The position numbers and the translations under genes are program-made. The notes under the pieces were generated by a model. The model did not search any database. It worked only from the letters and a program-made list of their open reading frames with translations, and was not told where the DNA came from. Below, in pieces: positions 1 to 6,374 of a DNA stretch of 45,521 nucleotides (positions are counted from its first letter, which is position 1; each line of letters opens with the position of its first letter). Source of the DNA: Saprospiraceae bacterium. GTDB lineage: Bacteria; Bacteroidota; Bacteroidia; Chitinophagales; Saprospiraceae. Location of the stretch: contig JANQHF010000012.1 in assembly GCA_028282725.1 (NCBI GenBank), forward strand, positions 1 to 45,521, given 5' to 3'.

Positions 1-19
1 CCTTTCTCAGCTTAGACAT
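1..19 (-). CDS. 5' end of a gene leaving the left edge (partial)
   Basis: On the minus strand an ATG at 17-19 opens a frame reading MSKLRK before the window ends. A TATCTTTG box, the Bacteroidota -7 consensus, lies 12 bases upstream. Only six codons are visible, so the product cannot be named. The short basic N-terminus could belong to a cytoplasmic protein, but this is a weak call resting on the start codon and the box together. Confidence 0.3.
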
Positions 20-31
20 ACCTTTTAATGC

Positions 32-39
32 CAAAGATA
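32..39 (-). promoter_or_regulatory. Putative Bacteroidota -7 promoter box
   Basis: Read on the minus strand this is TATCTTTG, an exact match to the TAnnTTTG element used by the Bacteroidota primary sigma factor. It points at the partial gene at 1-19. No convincing -33 TTTG is visible at the usual 19-21 base spacing. The leader would be only a few bases long. Confidence 0.35.
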
Positions 40-134
40 GAAATGGAATTTATCGCTCTGAAAAAGCGAGGTTTTTGACCTATTATTGAAACCAATAAAT
101 GTCGTGTGTAGTTTTTGGTAGATGCTTATATCAC

Positions 135-210
135 AACATCCCGCATCCCTGAAGTGTCATACCCTCCTTGGTTGCATAAGAGGATATATCATTCGTGTAT
201 GCGGGATGTT
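135..210. repeat. Perfect 12-bp inverted repeat, 52-bp spacer
   Basis: AACATCCCGCAT at 135-146 is repeated as its exact reverse complement at 199-210. The pair sits just downstream of the stop codon of the propeller lipoprotein gene. The spacer is too long, and the U-tract is missing, for a standard intrinsic terminator. It could be a long-loop transcript structure, the trace of a small mobile element, or a protein binding site pair. Confidence 0.6.
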
Positions 211-224
211 CGCCTCATCATGAG

Positions 225-1229
225 TTAATTCGGAATCTCAAATTGATACTTTTGAATGGACGACCTGTTTTCATTAAAGGTATATAAGAAATTCTGATCT
301 ACCGCTATGGATGAATAGGAGTAACCAGTCACCAGCAAACCAAATTTTGAGAAGGAAACATCGCCATTTTTTACATCAAAGACCATAACCAAATCAGAGA
401 CACCATTTCTACTATGATCGTTTACGAGTAGAAAGAGTCGGTCACTATCTAAATAACTGTCTTTCACGTACATCATCATTGTATTCCCATTCGGTTTAAT
501 TCCTCTTTCATTTTCAATACGAATGTTTTCTTTAAACAGATATATCTCTGAGAAGTCAAAGGTCTTTATATGATCATAAGTATTTTTATCAAATACAGAT
601 ATACTTGGACGAGTTGTACAAACCGAATAAATAAACCCCTCATCAGAGTGTAAATTGCTGTACCTGCATGATGTCGGTTTTACCAGTAAACCTGACTGGA
701 ACGTACTATCCTGGTCAACTACGGTAAAAGAAAATCTATTTGATGGATTGCTGAATATATATGAATCTCCAAGTACTAGAAATCTTGATGATGTGTGTTT
801 AAGCGGAATTGAATTGGGCCTTAATCTTAATCGTTCTAAACTTCTATTCAATCCCAATTTTGACAACTGGGGAGGACTCTGATTGAAGATATACACCGAA
901 TTGTTATTAACAGAAAATTGTGTCGGTTCAAATAATTCAGAAGGGCCTTGACCGGATTGATTAAAATCATAATTGTATTTAAGATTGGCACTACTTAGGG
1001 ATATGAATTTATCACCATATTGATCAACAAATGAGACCATGTCGTCTGAAACATGAATAGATGGCACCTTGGACAGGTAGATATTCTCTGAGTTAAGATT
1101 GTTTTCGGTCTCAAAATCAAAATAAAAAACGTTGGTTTCACTCAAGCTACTTGTAGGACTTTTTGAATTGCATGAACAAAAAATTAAGAGCAGCCAAAGT
1201 GAAACCGACAATATGGTTTTATCAGGCAT
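225..1229 (-). CDS. Six-bladed beta-propeller lipoprotein (BF3164-like)
   Basis: This 334-residue protein is predicted to be an outer-membrane or periplasmic lipoprotein. It starts MPDKTILSV, followed by a hydrophobic stretch and a FCSC lipobox-like cysteine near residue 20. A TTG seven codons upstream is possible but would weaken the signal peptide. The GQGPSE segment in the first third is typical of the Bacteroidota six-bladed beta-propeller family, and alternating hydrophobic strands continue to the C-terminus. Proteins of this family are often encoded next to small secreted peptides. Here a cysteine-rich peptide gene lies 82 bases upstream on the same strand, so the two are probably co-transcribed. 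Its ligand and exact role are not known; peptide binding or handling is an inference from context. Confidence 0.75.
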   Translation of the reverse strand: MPDKTILSVSLWLLLIFCSCNSKSPTSSLSETNVFYFDFETENNLNSENIYLSKVPSIHVSDDMVSFVDQYGDKFISLSSANLKYNYDFNQSGQGPSELFEPTQFSVNNNSVYIFNQSPPQLSKLGLNRSLERLRLRPNSIPLKHTSSRFLVLGDSYIFSNPSNRFSFTVVDQDSTFQSGLLVKPTSCRYSNLHSDEGFIYSVCTTRPSISVFDKNTYDHIKTFDFSEIYLFKENIRIENERGIKPNGNTMMMYVKDSYLDSDRLFLLVNDHSRNGVSDLVMVFDVKNGDVSFSKFGLLVTGYSYSSIAVDQNFLYTFNENRSSIQKYQFEIPN

Positions 1230-1311
1230 AATTTTCCAAGCTCGAGACAATCAATTGAACATTTTGAGACTAATTAAAGACTCTGAAATTAACATAATTG
1301 AGAAATCTCTA

Positions 1312-1653
1312 TTAACATTCTGTTCTGATACCATCACATTCCACCCATTGATGCCCCCTTGAACAAATTGTTCCCGTACATGAAACTGAACCTGAGACAT
1401 GTAAAGAATGAAGCTGATCATAACAATTAGAGGTCACGGTGCAACTTGTCTGATTTCCACCGCTTCCGTTGCCTCCTGTAATGGCTTGGTTAGGATCGGT
1501 ATCACCCCACGGATCATCTTGTCCCCAACAATTGTGACAATTCGCACCTATACACCACCAGCAGTTCATTGGGCCTTGTGAATATAGAGCGTTGTTAGAA
1601 ACAAAAAAGAAAGAAAATAGTAGAACTGTAATTACTGCATTCGTTTTTGTCAT
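1312..1653 (-). CDS. Small secreted cysteine-rich peptide
   Basis: This encodes 113 residues. The N-terminus (MTKTNAVITVLLFSFFF) is a clear signal peptide with probable cleavage around ALYSQ, leaving a mature peptide of about 88 residues with ten cysteines. The first four form C-x2-C-x4-C-x2-C (CWWC then CHNC), a spacing that could bind metal or form two disulfides. A Gly/Asp-rich linker (about residues 45-65) separates them from six further cysteines. The reading frame continues upstream, but this ATG is chosen because it begins the signal peptide and lies 25 bases after a TATTTTTG promoter box. I do not recognise a named family. The neighbouring propeller lipoprotein resembles the context of NVEALA-type peptides, although the NVEALA motif itself is absent. 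Confidence 0.7.
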   Translation of the reverse strand: MTKTNAVITVLLFSFFFVSNNALYSQGPMNCWWCIGANCHNCWGQDDPWGDTDPNQAITGGNGSGGNQTSCTVTSNCYDQLHSLHVSGSVSCTGTICSRGHQWVECDGIRTEC

Positions 1654-1678
1654 AATGAATCTTTTATTATAGTTTTTA

Positions 1679-1686
1679 CAAAAATA
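1679..1686 (-). promoter_or_regulatory. Putative -7 promoter box of the peptide gene
   Basis: The minus strand reads TATTTTTG, matching TAnnTTTG, with 25 bases between the box and the peptide start codon. Nearly the same spacing is seen before nqrA, rsfS and the kinase at 28496. No clear -33 element was found. Confidence 0.45.
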
Positions 1687-1896
1687 TAAAAATATATGGC
1701 CAGTTTTGAAATTGTGTATAGTTTTGGTAGATATTGATCGATTTTGTTCAAAGACCTGACTACAGGACACAAAGAATGAATGCCATACGTAAGTAGATTG
1801 GGTCATCTGAGATCGTGAGTGACGTTCATGTTGTTGCCTTTTTGTCTGTAATTGCCTATCCTATTACCCCTTTTCCACCACCAAAAAACACGACAC

Positions 1897-3429
1897 ATGG
1901 AAACAAAACAAGTCGGCATCTGGATTCGCGTATCCACGGAAATGCAGGTTGATCGTGAGAGCCCTGAGCATCATCTCGAACGTGCCAAAGCATATGCTAA
2001 ATTCAATCACTGGAACGTAATGAAAATCTATCGTCTCGACGCAGAGAGCGGTAAGAGCATCATGGAGTATCATGAAACCCAAGAGATGTTACATGACATC
2101 CGCACGGGAGTCATTTCAGGCCTCATCTTCTCACGTCTTGCACGACTGGCACGAAATACCCGAGAGCTTCTTGAAATAGCGGACATCTTTCAAGCGCACC
2201 AAGCTGACCTCATCAGTATTGGCGAAAAGATAGATACCACCTCCCCTGCGGGCAGATTCCTCTATACCCTTATCGCCGCCATGGCAGAGTGGGAGCGCGA
2301 AAACATCGCACAGCGCGTACGAGAAAGCATACCTGTACGAGCAAAGCTTGGAAAAAGTCTTGGTGGAGCACCTCCCTTCGGCTACCGTAGAGAGGATCAC
2401 CAGTTAGTACCTGATCCGCACGAAGCACCTATTCGAAAACTGATGTTTGATCTGTTCCTCAAATATAAACGAAGGAATACGGTAGCCAGAGAATTGAACA
2501 ACTTAGGGTATCGTACCCGAAAAGGTGCTAAGTTTTCATATGCAACGGTTGACCGCTTGCTGACTGACCCTGTGGTCATCGGGAAGCAGAGAAAGAACTA
2601 CACACGCTCAAAAGGTAAAAACAAAGCATGGGAGATCAAGGATGAGAAAGATTGGATTATTGTCGATGTGCCCGCTATTGTCCCTGAAGCACTCTATACA
2701 CACGTCAATACCATTATTACCGAACAACAAGCAAAGAATACAAAGGTATCAACACCCGCAAAGCACCTCTTTACCGGATACTTGTACTGTCACTGTGGTG
2801 CGCGCATGTATGTCAAGAAGAAATTAGCAAAGTATGTGTGCAAAAAATGCAAGAACAAGATACCCATGCAAGACCTTGAAGACATTTTCATGGAACAACT
2901 GCACGAGTTTGTGATATCTCCCCACGACATGAGCGGGGTAAAAGAACAAACGAAACGAGCAATACATGCACTTAAAAAACAGTGTGATGATATCAAGAAG
3001 AAGAAAAAAGAACTCTATGAAGAAATCTCCACCCTCATTGACATGTACAAAGAGAACCTCCTCTCCAAAGAAGATTTCACCGCACGATACGAACCAATAA
3101 AAGAGCAACAAGACCAGGTAGCAGGGGCATTACCCCGCCTTGAAGCCGAACTAGCATCTAAGACGATACAGGTACAATCTGTGGACGATATCACAACCGA
3201 AACACAGACCATCTATACACGGTGGCCAACACTGGAACGCGCGCAAAAGCGCGCGTTCATCGAACTGACCGTAGACAGGATTATCATCCACGAGGATACG
3301 ATAGACATACGCATCAGCTATATGCCGTATCCAAAAAACCAAAAACAGAGCGACCTTAAAACTGAGTACCCCCCTTCACCGCATCAACACCCTTGTGTTG
3401 ATGCGAATAACGTAAAATTTGCAGGGTAA
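1897..3429 (+). CDS. Large serine recombinase (resolvase/integrase family)
   Basis: This 510-residue protein has the three-part layout of large serine recombinases. A resolvase domain comes first, with the nucleophile Ser13 in WIRVSTEMQ and the arginine-rich FSRLARLARNTREL segment. A recombinase domain starts near GKSLGGAPPFGY (about residue 150). A zinc ribbon follows (YCHCGARMY, then YVCKKC, about residues 305-330), then a long Lys/Glu-rich coiled coil. The start is set at METKQVGIW because the domain begins there; an in-frame ATG 45 bases upstream is less likely. Codon choice (many CGC, ACC, CAC) looks different from the neighbours, suggesting transfer. No excisionase, phage or cargo gene is adjacent. 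Two perfect hairpins lie inside the 3' part of the gene. It resembles single-gene recombinases seen in uncultured bacteria, from memory only. Confidence 0.9.
   Translation: METKQVGIWIRVSTEMQVDRESPEHHLERAKAYAKFNHWNVMKIYRLDAESGKSIMEYHETQEMLHDIRTGVISGLIFSRLARLARNTRELLEIADIFQAHQADLISIGEKIDTTSPAGRFLYTLIAAMAEWERENIAQRVRESIPVRAKLGKSLGGAPPFGYRREDHQLVPDPHEAPIRKLMFDLFLKYKRRNTVARELNNLGYRTRKGAKFSYATVDRLLTDPVVIGKQRKNYTRSKGKNKAWEIKDEKDWIIVDVPAIVPEALYTHVNTIITEQQAKNTKVSTPAKHLFTGYLYCHCGARMYVKKKLAKYVCKKCKNKIPMQDLEDIFMEQLHEFVISPHDMSGVKEQTKRAIHALKKQCDDIKKKKKELYEEISTLIDMYKENLLSKEDFTARYEPIKEQQDQVAGALPRLEAELASKTIQVQSVDDITTETQTIYTRWPTLERAQKRAFIELTVDRIIIHEDTIDIRISYMPYPKNQKQSDLKTEYPPSPHQHPCVDANNVKFAG
3235..3258. repeat. 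Perfect 10-bp stem, 4-base loop inside the recombinase gene
   Basis: GAACGCGCGC and GCGCGCGTTC flank an AAAA loop. The alternating GC stem would be very stable in RNA or as a DNA cruciform. It codes for the LERAQKRAF part of the recombinase, so it may be partly a codon-choice effect. Confidence 0.7.
3380..3405. repeat. Perfect 11-bp stem, 4-base loop at the recombinase 3' end
   Basis: CGCATCAACAC at 3380-3390 and GTGTTGATGCG at 3395-3405 flank CCTT. It lies in the last dozen codons, in a tail beyond the conserved domains. There is no T-run after it, so it is not a canonical terminator. Attachment sites of serine integrases often lie at the end of the integrase gene and are imperfect palindromes, so this is a candidate. 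Confidence 0.65.
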
Positions 3430-3488
3430 TATTCAGATATACTCTTAACACGAAAGTCTTCTTTGGATCTTACTCCATTGATCGAATG

Positions 3489-3506
3489 ATCTGTGTTCAT
3501 CTGTGG
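3489..3506. repeat. Short tandem ATCTGTG motif
   Basis: ATCTGTG occurs at 3489-3495 and 3499-3505 within ATCTGTGTTCATCTGTGG. I recall this kind of sequence as a dispersed intergenic motif in various bacterial genomes, but only one locus is visible here. The rest of the gap from 3430 to 3590 holds nothing else recognised apart from a weak GTGGTT/AACCAC palindrome at 3552-3565. Confidence 0.3.
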
Positions 3507-3590
3507 TGTAAATACCTGGATTACAGGAGCTCGCACAGGCTACAAATTCATGTGGTTTTAACCACCTGGAAGTCATTTGAATCTTCATGA

Positions 3591-5450
3591 TCAGCTCACA
3601 AAATCCAGACTCTTTTTAATAAAGTCTGACATTTCGGGGCCTTTGAGCATGTTTTGATTCAAGCGGGCCAGATCATAGAGATAAGAAGCAAACTTCTCTT
3701 TTCGTTCCTGTCCCTTCATCCTGATCAGTTTCTCGGCAACCATCGGATGATTGGTATTGATTACTACGTTAAAAAACTCAGGCATATCATTGCTGCCCAT
3801 CGTCTGAAATTGCTGCATTTCCTTCATGCGTCTCATAAACTCAGGCTTGGTAATGATGACCGGATAATCATTGGGTGAAAGGGCCTTTAATTCCATATGA
3901 GGTCCTCCACTCTCCGGAAGAATGGATTTAAAAATTCCTTCTACTTTCTCTTTTTCTTTATCACTCAGGACAGACTCCCGCTCATCATCTTTTTGTACGA
4001 GATTATCAGCAATATCACTATCGACCCTTACAAAGGTGATATCTCCCACCTTTTGCTCCAGGCGTTGCATGAAGTGGTTATCGATCACATTGTCCATTTC
4101 CAATACATCGTATCCCAGGCCTTTTGCAGATTCTATAAAACTGTGATGTTCCTTCGTGGCATTTGAATATAAATGGACGATCTTATCGTGTTTGTCCTTT
4201 TGCAATTCCTGAACTTTCTCCTTGTATTCGTCAATTGTGAAGTGATTTCCATCAATGTTTTTGAGCAGGGCAAATTTGACGGCCTTATCATAAAACTTAT
4301 CCTCAGAGATCATTCCGTATTTTACGAATACACTGATCTCTCCCCACTTCTCTTCGTATTCATCACGCTTCTTTGTAAATGTCTTGTTTAATTTTTCCGC
4401 TACTTTCTTGGTAATGTAGGAGGTGATCTTTCTGACATTGCTGTCACTCTGAAGATAACTCCTGGACACATTCAATGGAATATCCGGACTGTCGATTACA
4501 CCATGCAATAAGGTTAAGAACTCAGGAACAATCTCGGATACATCATCCGTTACATACACCTGGTTGCTGTACAGCTGGATCTTATTCTTTTGTATTTCTA
4601 TAGAGTTATTAACCTTCGGGAAGTACAATATTCCGGTAAGATTGAACGGATAGTCTATATTCAGATGGATCCAAAATAGCGGTGGCATGGAGTAAGGATA
4701 CAAGTGACTATAAAATTCTTTGTAGTCCTCATCTTTTAAGCCGGAAGGTTTCTTTTTCCACAACGGCTCTATATGATTGATGATATTATCCACTTCGGTC
4801 TTGATCTCGGTGCGATCCTCCCCTTCTCCTTCCCAGGTGGATTCTGTCTTGGTCCCAAACCGGATGGGATATGGTAAAAACTTACAGTACTTAGTCAGCA
4901 ATTCTTCTATCCTTTCCTTTTTCAGAAATTCCTTACTGTCTTTGGAAATATGCAAAACGATCTCTGTTCCTCGTTCTGTCATTTCATGAGGCTCAATCTC
5001 AAATTCAGGATCTCCGGTACACGTCCACCTGACAGCAGGATCCTTTTTGAATGATTTTGTAATGACTTCAACCTTGTCTGCCACCATGAACGCCGAATAG
5101 AATCCCAGTCCAAAGTGTCCTATGATGTTGGCATCATCCTTATATTTTTCAAGAAATTCCTCAGCCGAAGAAAAGGCCACTTGATTCAGGTACTTCATCA
5201 CTTCCTTCTCAGTCATGCCTATTCCCCTGTCTTTGATAGTCAGGGTCTTTTTGCCCAGGATAATGTCGATGGTCAAATCTCCAATGTCTCCTTTGACTTC
5301 TCCTTTTGAAGACAGGGTTTTCAACTTTGAAGTTGCATCGATTGCGTTGGAAACCAGTTCTCTAAGGAATATCTCCTGGTCTGAGTACAGGAATTTTTTA
5401 ATGATGGGAAATATATTCTCGGTTTGTACGGATATCTGTCCTTTTGCCAT
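3591..5450 (-). CDS. htpG: Molecular chaperone HtpG (Hsp90)
   Basis: This 619-residue protein is the bacterial Hsp90, an ATP-driven cytoplasmic dimer that remodels client proteins. The N-terminal Bergerat ATPase fold shows FLRELVSNAIDA (the Asn that coordinates magnesium), DRGIGMT and GHFGLGFYSAFMV. The middle domain holds the catalytic-loop arginine region (PLNVSRSYLQ), and a C-terminal dimerisation domain follows. The start is placed at MAKGQISVQTE, which is where Hsp90 proteins begin; nine upstream in-frame codons are considered untranslated. The gene is monocistronic as far as can be seen. It has a palindrome and repeated TGTCA half-sites upstream but no recognisable TAnnTTTG box, which may indicate stress control. 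Confidence 0.97.
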   Translation of the reverse strand: MAKGQISVQTENIFPIIKKFLYSDQEIFLRELVSNAIDATSKLKTLSSKGEVKGDIGDLTIDIILGKKTLTIKDRGIGMTEKEVMKYLNQVAFSSAEEFLEKYKDDANIIGHFGLGFYSAFMVADKVEVITKSFKKDPAVRWTCTGDPEFEIEPHEMTERGTEIVLHISKDSKEFLKKERIEELLTKYCKFLPYPIRFGTKTESTWEGEGEDRTEIKTEVDNIINHIEPLWKKKPSGLKDEDYKEFYSHLYPYSMPPLFWIHLNIDYPFNLTGILYFPKVNNSIEIQKNKIQLYSNQVYVTDDVSEIVPEFLTLLHGVIDSPDIPLNVSRSYLQSDSNVRKITSYITKKVAEKLNKTFTKKRDEYEEKWGEISVFVKYGMISEDKFYDKAVKFALLKNIDGNHFTIDEYKEKVQELQKDKHDKIVHLYSNATKEHHSFIESAKGLGYDVLEMDNVIDNHFMQRLEQKVGDITFVRVDSDIADNLVQKDDERESVLSDKEKEKVEGIFKSILPESGGPHMELKALSPNDYPVIITKPEFMRRMKEMQQFQTMGSNDMPEFFNVVINTNHPMVAEKLIRMKGQERKEKFASYLYDLARLNQNMLKGPEMSDFIKKSLDFVS

Positions 5451-5512
5451 AATTCTATTGCTTTTGTAAGATATCAAGAGAGGACAAAGGCTATGCCATG
5501 ACAGCAGAAGGT

Positions 5513-5523
5513 GACAAATTGTC
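5513..5523. promoter_or_regulatory. Palindrome upstream of htpG, possible operator
   Basis: GACAAATTGTC is a perfect palindrome about 63 bases upstream of the htpG start. On the htpG strand TGTCA occurs twice with an eight-base gap (TTTGTCA, then GCTGTCA). The arrangement suggests a binding site for a stress regulator, but no known heat-shock operator could be assigned with confidence. Confidence 0.35.
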
Positions 5524-5558
5524 GGAATGACCGTTTCTAATATGTCATTTCGTACTTT

Positions 5559-6284
5559 CTACCGGTACAATCTTCTGATTTTGATATTTCTGAATTGAAT
5601 TTGATTGCCGTGGTCCTGAATGCCAATATGACCGGATTGATAGATGCCGTAATCCGGAAAACCCATCCATTTGCTCTTTTGTTTCAAGGATTCCCATTCA
5701 TCAGTCCATAAAGTATAGCTGACGACCAATCGATCGTTCAGCCAATGTTGTACGTGTCCTTCGTCAACGATGATCCTGGAGAGGTTGAACGTTCCTCTTG
5801 GTTTTTGAACATGGATCTTTGGCGCATGCATTGCATAGTTGGCCGCCGTACGTTGCCAATCCTCGATTTCATTCAGGTAGGATTCTTCGTCCAATATTTG
5901 ATATTCAGGTCCGGTATAGTAGACAGCTTTCATCCCCTCCCCTTCCCGGACATTGTAGAATATTCCGCTATTCCCCCGTTCGGAAACGCGCCATTCCAGG
6001 GACAACTCGAAGTGATTAAAGGTGTCCCTGGTGATGATATCTGCGGATGGAGATGATGTCCCGAGGGCGGTCATCAATCCTTCTTTCACCTCCCATCCCC
6101 GAATCCCGTCTTCATTAAAGACTCTCCATTCGTCCATGCTCTTTCCATCAAATAGCAATTCCCAGCCCAGGGCTCTTTCACCCGGCGATAAAGTATTGGG
6201 ACCTCCTCGATATGTTGATACAATTTGCTTTGACCGGCAAGCAGTCAAAAGAAGTACCACCACAAAGAGGACAAAAAATCTCAT
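5559..6284 (-). CDS. DUF1080 (3-keto-disaccharide hydrolase domain) lipoprotein
   Basis: This 241-residue protein begins MRFFVLFVVVLLLTAC, a lipoprotein signal peptide with the lipobox LTAC at Cys16. The rest is one DUF1080 domain: GWELLFDGKSMDEWR, then DIITRDTFNHFELSLEWR, GNSGIFYNV, YQILDEE, and a final SGHIGIQDHG before strand-rich FRNIKIRRL. The fold is a concanavalin-like jelly roll found in secreted enzymes acting on sugars, and some members hydrolyse 3-keto-glucosides. The substrate here is unknown. The gene lies alone between the protease terminator and htpG, 108 bases from the htpG start. The PQQ-type sugar dehydrogenase elsewhere in the window is not adjacent, so no pathway link is claimed. 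Confidence 0.88.
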   Translation of the reverse strand: MRFFVLFVVVLLLTACRSKQIVSTYRGGPNTLSPGERALGWELLFDGKSMDEWRVFNEDGIRGWEVKEGLMTALGTSSPSADIITRDTFNHFELSLEWRVSERGNSGIFYNVREGEGMKAVYYTGPEYQILDEESYLNEIEDWQRTAANYAMHAPKIHVQKPRGTFNLSRIIVDEGHVQHWLNDRLVVSYTLWTDEWESLKQKSKWMGFPDYGIYQSGHIGIQDHGNQIQFRNIKIRRLYR

Positions 6285-6312
6285 TCTATTGATTGAAGAT
6301 GGAAATATATAG

Positions 6313-6345
6313 AAAAAGGAGATGTCTGTATTTAAACACCTCCTT
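6313..6345 (-). terminator. Intrinsic terminator after the M43 protease gene
   Basis: AAGGAGATGT at 6316-6325 pairs with ACACCTCCTT at 6336-6345 with one mismatch in ten. On the minus strand the stem is followed by a CTTTTTCT tract. It lies 30 bases beyond the protease stop codon and before the DUF1080 gene, so it separates the two transcription units. Confidence 0.65.
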
Positions 6346-6374
6346 CTTTCGTGATCCTAGTGATCTAATATACC

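Noticed and set aside
135-210. Inverted repeat considered as a terminator for the propeller gene
   Set aside because: The 52-base spacer and lack of a T-tract do not fit an intrinsic terminator.
3552-3565. GTGGTT/AACCAC palindrome downstream of htpG as a terminator
   Set aside because: The stem is only six pairs with a two-base loop and has no T-run on either strand.
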